From Eubacteriaceae bacterium (lineage in GTDB: Bacteria; Bacillota; Clostridia; Eubacteriales; Anaerofustaceae): a stretch of 64,000 nt of DNA. A program made the translations under genes and the position numbers. Location: NCBI GenBank assembly GCA_009782515.1, contig WRIY01000008.1, positions 30,145 through 94,144 on the forward strand. Direction: 5' to 3'. The notes under the pieces were generated by a model. That model did no database searches. It had not been told where the DNA came from and saw only the letters and a program-made list of their open reading frames with translations. This document shows positions 24,116 to 33,309 of this stretch, in pieces; within the stretch, counting starts at the first letter, position 1; each line of letters starts with the position of its first letter.

Positions 24116-26608
24116 GTGCAATTAGTATTCGGAGGAGGGGCTCTTGAGGTAGGGGCAAGCTTTCTTTTGGCCAAGGTTGACGGCCTGAATATAGCTATGG
24201 ATTGTGGTGTTCGCATGGAAGCAGGAAACCAGCTCCCTGATCTTTCAATTATCGCTGATCTGGGGGGTATTGATGTAATACTGCTTAGCCACGCGCATAC
24301 CGACCATTCCGGCGCTCTGCCCGTACTGTGCCAGGAGTACCCTTCGGCAAAAGTCCATATGACCCATGCAACAAAGGATCTCATTCGAGTTCTGCTTTAT
24401 GACAGCTTAAAGATAATGGACCGAAGAGAGGCAGAGATTCCCCTCTTCAGCGAAACCCAGGTTGAGAGGGTGTTTTCAAGCATTATCTGCCACTCGCCGA
24501 ACAGGCCTTTTAGCCTGCTGGAAGGAAGCCAGGCGAGCGCTGAGTTTTATTCAGCGGGGCATGTAGCAGGGGCAGTAGGAGTGCTTGTCACTGGCGATGA
24601 AGGAAAGCTGTTTTATTCAGGAGACTTCTCCCTTACAGCCCAGCGCTCAGTAGGAGGGGCAGCTTTTCCGCGCTTGTCCCCTGATGTTGCCATCTTAGAG
24701 GCCACATACGGCGACAGGCTGCATGCATCAAGGGAAGTGGAAGAAGACAGGCTGCTTGATACCGTCATAAGGGTGGTTGAAAGAGGGGGAAAGCTCTTAA
24801 TACCGGCTTTTTCATTAGGGCGCTCGCAGGAAGTAATAATGCTTTTAAACAGGGCGTTTTCGCTCAAAAAGCTTCCAAGCGATCTTATGGTTTACATTGA
24901 CGGCATGGTAAATGACATGTGCCAGGTGTTTTCCCGCAACCCGAACTATTTGAGCCCTTCCTATGGCAGGAGGATCTTAAGAGGGCAAGAGATTTTTTAT
25001 TCAGACAATGTCGTTGCAGTGGCAAAAGACCAGAAGGAAAGAGAGAGGATAGCAACCTCCAGCGAGCCATGCTGCATCATCTCTTCTTCAGGCATGCTTT
25101 CCGGAGGGCCTAGCGTGTACTATGCTGAAAAGCTTGCAGCAAATGAGAATAACTTCATTGCTTTAACAGGCTACCAGGACGAAGAGTCGCCTGGACGGGC
25201 TTTGCTCTCTCTGGCAACTGCAAAGGAAAAGTCCATAAAAATTGACGGCCGCGAGATTCCTGTTAAGTGCGAAGTAGGGCTCTATAGCCTGTCTGCGCAT
25301 GCGGACAAAATCGAAATAGCAAGCTTGGCCCAGAGCCTGAATGCAAAGCAGATATTTTTAAACCACGGCAGCGAGGAAGCCCTCAATTCCCTTGCAGCAG
25401 CTATTCAAAGAGAGTTTCCAGGCAGGGTGTATATCCCCAAAAACGGCGAATTGTTCACAATTTCCCTTAACGAAGCGCCGGAAGCCCGAAGAAAGATTTC
25501 TCTTTTGAAAGTGGAAAAGCCAAATTTGGGCATGGAGGGCTTATGGTCGCATGTCTTTTATACTTACACTGAAAAGAAAGCTTTTTCAGTGGAGGATTTA
25601 ATGGAGATCGGCCAAATACCTGAAGGCGAAGGGGCATTTGAGGCATTCAGGGACGAACTGAACGCTTCAAAACTTTTTGTTGCAGAGGCCAAGCGGCCAT
25701 TTCTGTACCACGCAGCGCTTCCCGAAAGCAACAAAAAGGCGGCACAGCCTGCACAAATGGAAGGCAATGAGGCTTTATTGCTTGCCGACAAATATTTTGG
25801 CGCTGAGAGCGGGCTATATAAGAAAGGCCTGCATGAGGGGCAGACAATTAAGCTCTACTTTGACTTTCCGGTTGCACAAGCCAAAGCAGCGCGGCCTGCA
25901 ATTATCGAGTATGAAAAAGCAACAGGCTGGAAGGTTGAAACAAATGACGAATGCCGCCCTGCCCAAGCTGAGTCGCTAATTGCCAGGCTTATTCGCGATG
26001 ATTCACAAGGCAGCGCGTCGCTTGCAAAGTCGCCATCGTATTATCGCGATGAGGGGAGCTTTACTGCATCAATTAGCGGAAACTTGAATAATCCTGAAGC
26101 TGTGAAGAGGTCTTTTGAAGCCATAACAGGAATGAGGCTGATGTTTTCAGCCGAGAAGCAAAAAGCGCAGCAGAGCCAGAAGCCAAAAGCGGTTAAGCCG
26201 TCGTCGTTTCAGATGGAGCAGAACCAGGCATTGGCGGCAATTGACATAGGCTTTATGGGCCAGGCTCATAAGCCTTACAAGAAGGGGCTGAAAATGAGGG
26301 GCTCGCAGAGGGGCATAGAGGTTTCGTTTATAACTGAGGCTGTCGGGAAAAGATACCTTAGCCTGCTTGAGCAATTGCAATCGCAGACAGGATGGGAAAT
26401 GTGGATAAACCCTGCGTCCAACCAGCATGAGCTGCAAAGGGCAGCATCAGAATGCCTTGCTGAGTATGGCATTACAGCAAAAAAGCTTTCGTATATGCCT
26501 TCAACCGGCGCTGTAAAAGCAGCGCTTGACAGCCCCGCTGCAGCCAGTGATCTTAAGGCTGCAAGCGAAAGCTTTGCAGAAATGACTGGCAGCACTCTGG
26601 AATTTTAG
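24116..26608 (+). CDS. Beta-CASP metallo-beta-lactamase nuclease with duplicated C-terminal domain
   Basis: An 830-residue protein. Residues 1-450 form an MBL/beta-CASP RNase of the CPSF73/Ysh1-like type: LSHAHTDHSG (metal ligands at about 59-64), SAGHVAGAVGV, FYSGDFS, a beta-CASP region with IPAFSLGRSQEV and SSSGMLSGGPS, and SLSAHADK. It probably cuts or trims RNA in the cytoplasm. The last 250 residues hold two similar units (about 580-710 and 715-830), each with LYKKGL or PYKKGLKMRG, a beta-strand, and TGWKVE/TGWEMW. I infer a duplicated nucleic-acid-binding module. GTG start with CGAGGT upstream. Confidence 0.85.
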   Translation: MQLVFGGGALEVGASFLLAKVDGLNIAMDCGVRMEAGNQLPDLSIIADLGGIDVILLSHAHTDHSGALPVLCQEYPSAKVHMTHATKDLIRVLLYDSLKIMDRREAEIPLFSETQVERVFSSIICHSPNRPFSLLEGSQASAEFYSAGHVAGAVGVLVTGDEGKLFYSGDFSLTAQRSVGGAAFPRLSPDVAILEATYGDRLHASREVEEDRLLDTVIRVVERGGKLLIPAFSLGRSQEVIMLLNRAFSLKKLPSDLMVYIDGMVNDMCQVFSRNPNYLSPSYGRRILRGQEIFYSDNVVAVAKDQKERERIATSSEPCCIISSSGMLSGGPSVYYAEKLAANENNFIALTGYQDEESPGRALLSLATAKEKSIKIDGREIPVKCEVGLYSLSAHADKIEIASLAQSLNAKQIFLNHGSEEALNSLAAAIQREFPGRVYIPKNGELFTISLNEAPEARRKISLLKVEKPNLGMEGLWSHVFYTYTEKKAFSVEDLMEIGQIPEGEGAFEAFRDELNASKLFVAEAKRPFLYHAALPESNKKAAQPAQMEGNEALLLADKYFGAESGLYKKGLHEGQTIKLYFDFPVAQAKAARPAIIEYEKATGWKVETNDECRPAQAESLIARLIRDDSQGSASLAKSPSYYRDEGSFTASISGNLNNPEAVKRSFEAITGMRLMFSAEKQKAQQSQKPKAVKPSSFQMEQNQALAAIDIGFMGQAHKPYKKGLKMRGSQRGIEVSFITEAVGKRYLSLLEQLQSQTGWEMWINPASNQHELQRAASECLAEYGITAKKLSYMPSTGAVKAALDSPAAASDLKAASESFAEMTGSTLEF

Positions 26609-26670
26609 GCTGGCAGGCTCTTATGAAAGCGTGAATCGCAGTTAAAACAATATTTAGCTCTAAATGGGAT

Positions 26671-26701
26671 AAAGCGCATAGCAGTTGATGCTATGCGCTT
26701 T
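26671..26701. terminator. Strong hairpin between convergent genes
   Basis: AAAGCGCATAGCA and TGCTATGCGCTTT pair perfectly over 13 bp with a five-base loop. There is no long T-run on either strand. It lies between the beta-CASP gene and the surface-protein gene and probably ends both. Confidence 0.6.
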
Positions 26702-26752
26702 GAATAAATTGGCAGAGATTCGTAAACGCTGTGAAAACTCACATAAAATGCT

Positions 26753-28828
26753 TTAGTTTGATGATTTTCTCTTCTTATAGGCTATTATAGCCGCTAAGCT
26801 TCCAAGAGATGACAAACCATAAGCGATTATGCTGCTGGCATCCCCGGTCTCTGGTGATATGCTGTCAGGTGAAACTTTTGGAGCTTTCTTTACTGTGTAG
26901 TAGAAGTTCACTACTGTTGTTTGCTTTGCAACTACTTCAATTACTTCGCAGTCTTTGAGAGCGATGTAGCCTTTTACATGCACAGGCTTAAGTATGTATT
27001 CGCCTGGGATTGCTTTAGGCTGTACTAATTGAGGAGCAATTGCTTCGCCTGTAGCTTTGTCGATATAGTTGACAACATAGCTTCCATGCGTAAAGTGGCC
27101 ATGATCTTTCGTATAAAGCACGCAGATAACATTGCCGTGTTTTGATGGTACAAACGGGATTTTTCCTTGCTGCACGCCGCTGGCATAGCCGGCAGGCCTG
27201 AACATATCAAGGCATCCTTCTGCAATTCCTGCAAGCACTTTCCACTCAGCTCCCGGCTTAACAGTGATGTTAGCCTGGCCGATTGGATGTGTTTTTAGGC
27301 TGTCTTTGTAGTAAACAATTGTCAGGTGGCAGAGATCTTTCTGCTCCTTAATATATAGAACATCAATGGTATTCTTGCCTGCTTTAACAACATAAGGCAC
27401 GCAGCCTTGCTGTACGCCGCTGAAGTAGCCAGCTGGCTTGAATTTGTCAAGGCTTCCTTCGCCAGGCCCGTTAAGCAGCATTATTTGAGATCCAACATTT
27501 ACTACTAATGATGATTTTCCAACAATATGCTTGCTGTCAACACAATCTTTGTAGTATACAATTGTAAGCTCTGCACACTTGTCAGGTTGCTTCTTGCAGT
27601 AAAGCACGTTAATGATGTTCTCGCCCGCTTTTACTATATAAGGTATATCGCCATACTGTATGCCGCTCAGGTAGCCTTCAGGCTTAAACTTGTTGAGGCT
27701 GAAAGCGTCCAGGATAACAGAGTCTCCAACACTGGCTGCAACTTTGCTGCTTCCAAGTGGCTTTGTGGCAAATGAATCTTTATAGTAAACAACAGTGAGA
27801 TTCGCTGGCTTGGCTTGCTTTGTATAGACAACATATATGGCATTGTCGCCAGGTTTCACGTGATATGGCACTTTTGGCTGCTGAACGCCGCTTGAATAGC
27901 CGTGTGGCTTATATTTGTCAAGGCACATGTCAGCGAATCCGGGCAGTAAGGTAATCTGGTCGCCGACTGGCACTTGCAGATAAGTGTAGCCAAGAAGCTT
28001 GCCTGTTTCTACGCTATCAGCAAAGTAGTAGATTTTCAGGTTTGCAAGCTTTGGAGCCGGCAGTTTGCAGTACACTACATCAATGTAGTTTTTGCCATGC
28101 TTCAATTCGAAAGGCTTTGTTTCAACTCTGCCTCTGTCATATCCGTCTGGCCTGCACCAATCAAGGTTGCCTTCAGCATATCCGTCTTTAACTGTCCAAA
28201 TGGAGCCCGGCTTGCCCACTATGCATGTTTCAGCTATTGGTTTGCCATAAACTCTGTCCTTGTAGTAACGGATAGTTAAGTCGCAGTCTGGTGCCGGAAT
28301 TGCCGGATAAACAACATCAATGACATTTTTGCCCTTTTGGACCTTGTGTGGGCCCTTTTGCTGTCTTCCGCCTTCATATCCGCTAGCAGGCTGGAATTGG
28401 TCGAGCACAGCGTTTGTTAGCGTTATAGTTTCGTCCTGGGTTGCTGTTATGGTAATTGTATTCGTCAGGTTGTTTTCATTGACAACGTCAACATAAAAAT
28501 TAACTGTGACATTTACAACCACTGGCTGAGGCTCAACAACAGGCTCTGTCTCAACAGGTGGTTCTTCTGGTTCTGTTTCAACAGGTGGTTCTTCTGGCTC
28601 TGTCTCAACAGGTGGTTCTTCTGGCTCTACGGGCCTTTGGCGGCCACCGCCCTGGCCGTTGCCATTCTGGCCCTGGCCGTTCTGGCCCTGGCCATTTTGG
28701 CCCTGGCTGTTGCCGCCTTGGCTGTTACGGCCCCCCTGGCCGTTTCCGCCGTTGTTGCTTGCGTAGGCTGGTACTGCAGCTACAAGCAGCAATAATGCTA
28801 ATAAAGCTGCAAACATTCTCTTTTGCAT
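26753..28828 (-). CDS. Repeat-built surface protein with MucBP-like domain and sortase-type tail
   Basis: A 691-residue secreted protein. A signal peptide (MQKRMFAALLALLLLVAAVPAYA) is followed by a Gly/Asn/Gln-rich stretch, three EEPPVETEP repeats, and six beta-rich units of about 75-85 residues (typical: LTIVYYKDS...LDKFKPAGYFSGVQQG...PYVVKAGKNTIDVLY). Next comes a MucBP-like unit (GSYVVNYIDKATGEAI) and a wall-sorting tail: SPETGD, a hydrophobic helix, then KKRKSSN. SPETG is a variant of LPXTG. It is probably an adhesin. No sortase gene is in the window. The ATG lacks a good ribosome binding site. Confidence 0.85.
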   Translation of the reverse strand: MQKRMFAALLALLLLVAAVPAYASNNGGNGQGGRNSQGGNSQGQNGQGQNGQGQNGNGQGGGRQRPVEPEEPPVETEPEEPPVETEPEEPPVETEPVVEPQPVVVNVTVNFYVDVVNENNLTNTITITATQDETITLTNAVLDQFQPASGYEGGRQQKGPHKVQKGKNVIDVVYPAIPAPDCDLTIRYYKDRVYGKPIAETCIVGKPGSIWTVKDGYAEGNLDWCRPDGYDRGRVETKPFELKHGKNYIDVVYCKLPAPKLANLKIYYFADSVETGKLLGYTYLQVPVGDQITLLPGFADMCLDKYKPHGYSSGVQQPKVPYHVKPGDNAIYVVYTKQAKPANLTVVYYKDSFATKPLGSSKVAASVGDSVILDAFSLNKFKPEGYLSGIQYGDIPYIVKAGENIINVLYCKKQPDKCAELTIVYYKDCVDSKHIVGKSSLVVNVGSQIMLLNGPGEGSLDKFKPAGYFSGVQQGCVPYVVKAGKNTIDVLYIKEQKDLCHLTIVYYKDSLKTHPIGQANITVKPGAEWKVLAGIAEGCLDMFRPAGYASGVQQGKIPFVPSKHGNVICVLYTKDHGHFTHGSYVVNYIDKATGEAIAPQLVQPKAIPGEYILKPVHVKGYIALKDCEVIEVVAKQTTVVNFYYTVKKAPKVSPDSISPETGDASSIIAYGLSSLGSLAAIIAYKKRKSSN
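28550..28632. repeat. Three 27-bp tandem repeats inside the surface-protein gene
   Basis: Three near-identical copies encode EEPPVETEP. The adjacent Gln/Gly/Asn-rich part contains 15-bp repeats encoding QGQNG. Such in-frame repeats can vary in number by slippage. Confidence 0.8.
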
Positions 28829-28890
28829 AATTATTACGCGCTGGTTACGCCTGATGGCGAGTGGGATATTTGCGCGCCCTCCCTTTTATT
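28829..28890 (-). promoter_or_regulatory. Structured leader of the surface-protein gene
   Basis: Read on the minus strand directly before the start, CGCGC and GCGCG can pair as an outer helix enclosing the hairpin CGCC-atca-GGCG. Further upstream (about 28913-28935) is GCAACG/CGTTG. The layout looks like a 5' UTR element, but I do not recognise the class. Confidence 0.35.
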
Positions 28891-29569
28891 AGTATGCTTA
28901 AGCATTACATTATGCAACGCTTAACGTTGTGCACATTTTGCTCTAATGCAATTCGCATTTGCAATTGCATTTGAACACTCCTTGTGCGCAGGAGCATTAG
29001 CTACGATCTTTCCATAAGTGTGAATTTTCATACTGCGCAAGATAATTCTAGAGATAAAAGGTTACATTTTGGTGTCTTCTGCACTAAGTATTAATTATTA
29101 ATCAAATATTAAGGAAATTAAGAATATAAAAGTACTTATTAATATGAGAAACTAGATAAAGTTGGATGAATTAGAAAATCGTTAACAGAAAATGTACATA
29201 AAAAGACAATTTAGACAAAATAAAGATAATTATATTTTTAAATAGATTTCGGACAATTTAAATTGAATAAATTTCCAAACGAAAAATTGTGGTTTCGCAC
29301 GTGTGATTCACGGTTTCAGCATGCCTGCCAAATTACTTAAAAAGAGATATATTTGCTGTGAAGCCAGCAAATTATTAGCACACTCCCACGATCTCGCTGC
29401 TTGCAGCTATAGCTGCTCCAGCCAAAGCAAAAAGCATGATTTTAGCCTTGCGCAGGCAGTGCGCCAAAAGGCAAACGATCTTTTATTTATTAAGGGAGCG
29501 CATTCAGGCTGTCTTTGCAATCGCGCTTGCAGCGCGCTATCTTGCCTAGAGAGGTTTGCATAACCGGGG
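28891..29569. other. AT-rich interval upstream of the surface-protein gene
   Basis: 29040-29290 is very AT-rich without genes. TTGTGGTTTCGCAC at about 29286 recurs as TTGTGGTTTCACAC at about 29945. The frame at 29303-29563 has no family resemblance. Confidence 0.3.
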
Positions 29570-29655
29570 GACACAGAGAACTCTCCTGTATAGAGCTTGC
29601 CGCCTACTTCTTTTATAATGCGGTAGCGAATGTTTCCATGCTCAAATCCAAGGCT
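29570..29655 (-). pseudogene. Remnant of an Ig-like (Big_14-type) domain
   Basis: One minus-strand frame reads SLGFEHGNIRYRIIKEVGG then KLYTGEFSV. It aligns with the end of the intact protein at 19492-20037 (SLDFELKGGFYRIVKEIHG then KLYAGEFTI). There is no start codon or complete domain around it, and the frame is broken just upstream. I take it as the decayed 3' end of a paralogous gene. Confidence 0.55.
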
Positions 29656-30011
29656 GTATAACCTCTTGCAGAAGCCAGATGTTGAGACGAATCCTCGTAG
29701 ATGTTGAGTTTTATAATTGAAATTCTGTGTAAAACAGGGCTGTACAAAGCCGCTACAGCATAAATGGCACTGCCTTTTTTTGGCTCATGGCACGCCAAAA
29801 AGCTTGCATCGTATGCTGCTAAAGGCATGGTTTTTTAGAGGATTTATCCCGATATGGCGGCTAGCTGGCTGATTGTGAGAGTATTATTCACAAAAAGTTG
29901 ATATTTCTTCAAAAAGCTATCACGAAAAAACCTAAAATAAAACGTTGTGGTTTCACACTGTAAGTATATACTTAAGCCGTGGAAGCGTTTTTCACAATTA
30001 TCTCTCTTTCG
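29656..30011. other. Decayed or non-coding interval
   Basis: No supported gene. It may hold the lost 5' part of the Ig-like remnant. Two short hypothetical frames on the minus strand (29828-29613, 30065-29844) are not convincing. Confidence 0.3.
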
Positions 30012-30043
30012 TCTCACCGGTAATCTCCCGGTGAGATTGTTTT
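30012..30043. terminator. Hairpin at the end of the ABC exporter operon
   Basis: TCTCACCGG (30012-30020) and CCGGTGAGA (30028-30036) form a perfect stem eight bases beyond the permease stop. The T-run (30040-30045) is on the plus-strand side, where it overlaps the permease's last codons. Either a hairpin-only terminator for the minus-strand operon or a terminator of an unseen plus-strand transcript. Confidence 0.5.
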
Positions 30044-31714
30044 TTATTTGCGTTCCACAATCCACTTTGAATATTTAACAAGGAAAATCCAGACAAGCAG
30101 CGCACTCGATGCAATATGCACCATTGCCAGCTCTAAATACAGCACAAAGCTGGAGGCTCCTGCTTTATCAAGAAAAAAGAGCATTATGCAGTTTAGGCCG
30201 ATGTAAGCAATGCAAACGAATGACTGAATGAGCGTATTCATGCCCTTTACTGCCTCTGCAGGGCTTTCCCATTCTGTTCTTGGCCTTGAAATATCTATAA
30301 CAGCGCCAAACAATGCAACCGGCATCGATGCCATAAAAGCATAAACTACAGCAAGCAGGCTGGCAAGCGCGCCAAAGCCAAAGTAAGCAGTCAGTGCAAT
30401 AAACACAAGCAGGCAGGAAGAGGCAATTAATGCAAATGGGGCTATTAGCCTGCCGATAAGCTGCTCTGATGCTTCAACGGGGGTTGTTCGGCTGATCCAG
30501 ATGGCCTTGCCCTCCCTGGAAAATGTTGTCGAGGAAGGGGATGAAATTGTCAGCAGATAGCATATGCCAAGAGATGCGTACAGGATTGCGATATCGGGTA
30601 TTTTGCCAATAACGGCACTTAGGTCAATAGCTGCGCCCCTTGCATCAATCGACAGGATGTAGGCAAACAGCAATGGCAGGATAAACACCTGGCCAAAGGC
30701 GTTGAATGCAAACGTCGGGGTCCTGATTAGCGTTTTCAGATCATATAGGGCAATAGACAGAGCCTTTGGCCTTGACTTCGTAAAAGCCTTTGCCGAAAAC
30801 TCCGCCCTCTTTGCTTTTGGTGGATCTATGCCTTTGCCCGAAATCGCTGCTTTTAGGTAAAACAGGCTGCTGGAAAGCGCAGCAAGCGCAAAGCTGGCTG
30901 CGCATACTGCCGAATAGGCGCATAGATTGGCAAAGCCTGCAAAGCTGGCATGCTCAGTAAGCGCTCTTGAGGCGAATAGGGCAGGAGGGTAGCTTTTTGA
31001 AATAGCCTCAACAACAATATGGCTGTTTGAGTATAGCAGCGCCATCACTTGCGCGCTGCTTAAGCCTTGCATGCTGCTTGTGCCCTTGCGCATTAGGATA
31101 TTGATTCCTACAGTAAATGCAATAGACAGTGCTGTTGCGATGCCCTGAAGCCAGTCTGAGCTTACGCGAATAGCAAAAACCCTTACAATCACGATGCAAA
31201 GAATTGCTGCTATTGACAAAGGCACTATTGGGCACAGCAGAAGGGCAGCTATACAATATATATAGTACAAAGGGCTGACAGCTTTGAGCATCGGGTATGC
31301 TATGAGCGAAGGGCCTATAAGCAGCGCTATAAACAGGTACTGGGACACAAGCACCCTGATAAGCTTGGCTACAGCTATAATAGAAGGCTTTATCGGCATT
31401 GAGATAAGCATTGAATTGTCATCTGAGTTAAAAAAAGTAGTAAAAATATACGCAGTGCTGGCCACAAACATGCCAATAGAGGCCCCTATCATAAGGGCGG
31501 CAAAAACAAACCCGGGCTGGTTGATTATAATAGCCCCTGATATAAGAGAATAGCATGCATATGCAAACATCCCGTATGAGGGAAGCACTACGATGATAAG
31601 CAATGCAAATGTAACGGCCCTGGCCACAGGGCTCTTCATTCTTGGCAAGTTGGACGGGCTGATGCCTATGTCGGTTTTTAAAAGCATTCCCAATAGCGAA
31701 GCCAGCTTATGCAT
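30044..31714 (-). CDS. ABC exporter permease (ABC-2-like)
   Basis: A 556-residue membrane protein with about 12-14 hydrophobic segments arranged as two halves. It resembles the large putative ABC exporter permeases of Bacillota paired with a single ATPase. FSREGKAIWISRTTPVEASEQLIGRLIAP is typical of these exporters. The substrate is unknown. Its start overlaps the ATPase gene by eight bases, so the two form one transporter and are co-translated downstream of noc. Confidence 0.8.
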   Translation of the reverse strand: MHKLASLLGMLLKTDIGISPSNLPRMKSPVARAVTFALLIIVVLPSYGMFAYACYSLISGAIIINQPGFVFAALMIGASIGMFVASTAYIFTTFFNSDDNSMLISMPIKPSIIAVAKLIRVLVSQYLFIALLIGPSLIAYPMLKAVSPLYYIYCIAALLLCPIVPLSIAAILCIVIVRVFAIRVSSDWLQGIATALSIAFTVGINILMRKGTSSMQGLSSAQVMALLYSNSHIVVEAISKSYPPALFASRALTEHASFAGFANLCAYSAVCAASFALAALSSSLFYLKAAISGKGIDPPKAKRAEFSAKAFTKSRPKALSIALYDLKTLIRTPTFAFNAFGQVFILPLLFAYILSIDARGAAIDLSAVIGKIPDIAILYASLGICYLLTISSPSSTTFSREGKAIWISRTTPVEASEQLIGRLIAPFALIASSCLLVFIALTAYFGFGALASLLAVVYAFMASMPVALFGAVIDISRPRTEWESPAEAVKGMNTLIQSFVCIAYIGLNCIMLFFLDKAGASSFVLYLELAMVHIASSALLVWIFLVKYSKWIVERK

Positions 31715-32426
31715 CTGTAAGCTCCAAAAAGATTTCCTCTAAAGTTTCGTCTTTGCCGCCACGCAGCTCATCAAGCGTCCCTTGCGCAATAAGCGCGCCA
31801 TGCTGGATTATGCCTACGCGAGAGCAGAATTTTTCTGCCACTTCAAGCACATGTGTGGAGAAAAATACTGAAGCCCCGTCTTCGCACATTTCCTTAAGCG
31901 TCTCTTTAAGGGCGTGCGCGCTCTTGGGGTCAAGGCCAACCATTGGCTCATCCAGCACCATAAGCTTTGGCCTGGTCAGCAGAGCGCCTGTGAGGGCCAG
32001 CTTCTGCTGCATGCCATGCGAATAGCTGCCTATTCTGGATGACAGGGCATCATCTATATCAAAGCTTTTTGCATGCTTGTGGATAATATCTGCTCTGTCG
32101 CTTCTGGGAATATCATACATATCGCCGATGAAGTTAAGGTATTCAGTGCCTTTAAGCTTCTGTGGCAGATACGGGCTGTCCGGAACATATGCCAGCATTT
32201 TTTTTGCAGCTATCGGATCGTCTGAAATATCAATGCCGTTTATCTTTATAGAGCCGGAATCGATTCTCAAAACGCCGCATGCCATCTTGATGGTTGTCGT
32301 CTTGCCTGCTCCGTTGGGGCCTATAAAGCCATAGATCTCGCTGGCATTAACTGTAAGGCTAAGAGACTTCACTGCCGCTGGAGCATTGCGTGCATATGAT
32401 TTTGTTACATTATTAATGCTCAGCAT
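31707..32426 (-). CDS. ABC exporter ATP-binding protein
   Basis: A 239-residue ATPase with Walker A GPNGAGKTT, signature YSHGMQQKLALTGALL, Walker B LMVLDEP and a switch histidine in FFSTHVLEVAEKF. The CcmA/DrrA-like type drives export with the overlapping permease. It starts immediately after the noc stop (no gap), which suggests a shared mRNA with noc and probably the mnm genes. Confidence 0.93.
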   Translation of the reverse strand: MLSINNVTKSYARNAPAAVKSLSLTVNASEIYGFIGPNGAGKTTTIKMACGVLRIDSGSIKINGIDISDDPIAAKKMLAYVPDSPYLPQKLKGTEYLNFIGDMYDIPRSDRADIIHKHAKSFDIDDALSSRIGSYSHGMQQKLALTGALLTRPKLMVLDEPMVGLDPKSAHALKETLKEMCEDGASVFFSTHVLEVAEKFCSRVGIIQHGALIAQGTLDELRGGKDETLEEIFLELTDA

Positions 32427-33227
32427 TTATTTCTCCAATGGTATCACTATCTTCACCTCAACCCGATCCTCATATTGAGTCTCGGCATAGCCTGCGTCGA
32501 TGCCGGTCTTTTTAATGGAATCGTAGGCTTGTTTTATGGTGTTCGTATATATCTTATAGTTAAATATATTTTTTATGTTCTTTTTCTGCGAGTTAAGCAT
32601 TACTTCCCGCTTCATCTTGTCAACCAGCTCTTCGGTCTGGCGCACATTAAAGTCTTTCTTTATTATCTGCTGAAGCGCGCTTAGCCTCTGGGACTCCTCA
32701 GGTATTTGCAGCAGTGCCCTTGCATGCCGCTCAGTAAGCTTGTTTTGGAGTATAACCTCCATCGTTTCGTCTCCAAGCCTTAAGAGCCTGAGCTTGTTGG
32801 AAATAGTTGACTGCTTTTTGCCTACTTTTTCGGCCAATTGCGATTGGGTGAAGCCATATGTTTCCATCAGCTTGGTGTAAGCTCTGGCTTCTTCAAAAAA
32901 GTTTAGGTCTTCCCTTTGTATGTTTTCAACCAGCGTCATCAGCTCAAGCTGCACTTGATCTGCTTTGAGTATGACGCATGGCACCCTGTCAAGCCCGGCT
33001 ATCTTGGCAGCTCTAAGCCGCCTCTCTCCTGATATAAGCAGATACACGTCATTGTCTGTCTCTCTTACGGACAAAGGCTGTATAATGCCTACAGCCCTTA
33101 TGGACTGCGCTAGCTCCTCTATTGAATTGGCGTCAAAGTTGCGCCTTGGCTGGTTCTTGTTGGCGATTATATTCGTTATTGGTATGAGCCTTAGCTCTTT
33201 AGCCATCTTGCTCATGTTTGGCAGCAC
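32427..33227 (-). CDS. noc: ParB-family DNA-binding protein, Noc-like
   Basis: A 266-residue ParB/Noc protein. The N-terminal CTP-binding domain has NQPRRNFD, SIEELAQSIRAVGIIQPL and GERRLRAAKIAGLDRVPC. The central helix-turn-helix reads FTQSQLAEKVGKKQSTISNKLRLLRL. Position right after mnmG favours Noc, which keeps the division septum off the nucleoid in Bacillus. A second ParB with ParA would normally lie next to it but is not here, so a ParB role at parS is also possible. GTG start with GAAAGG six bases upstream. Confidence 0.88.
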   Translation of the reverse strand: MLPNMSKMAKELRLIPITNIIANKNQPRRNFDANSIEELAQSIRAVGIIQPLSVRETDNDVYLLISGERRLRAAKIAGLDRVPCVILKADQVQLELMTLVENIQREDLNFFEEARAYTKLMETYGFTQSQLAEKVGKKQSTISNKLRLLRLGDETMEVILQNKLTERHARALLQIPEESQRLSALQQIIKKDFNVRQTEELVDKMKREVMLNSQKKNIKNIFNYKIYTNTIKQAYDSIKKTGIDAGYAETQYEDRVEVKIVIPLEK

Positions 33228-33309
33228 TCTAGCCTTTCTGCATTGTTTATTTGATTTGCCATATCTACCTTCCTAACTGGCCGTGCTTTGTTGATGTATA
33301 TAATAAGCA

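Noticed and set aside
28550..28632. Short tandem repeats as a possible CRISPR array
   Set aside because: The repeats are in frame within a coding gene, contiguous and without spacers.
28830..28890. Cyclic-di-GMP riboswitch before the first adhesin
   Set aside because: A GCGCAAA-like string is present, but the conserved GEMM-I core blocks and tetraloop-receptor arrangement are not.
29945..29962. GTTTCACAC near 29950 as a third parS site
   Set aside because: Only the left half resembles parS; the right half does not match.
32078..32086. TGTGGATAA, a DnaA-box-like 9-mer (another at about 26398)
   Set aside because: Single occurrences inside coding genes without clustering or an AT-rich unwinding region; expected by chance.
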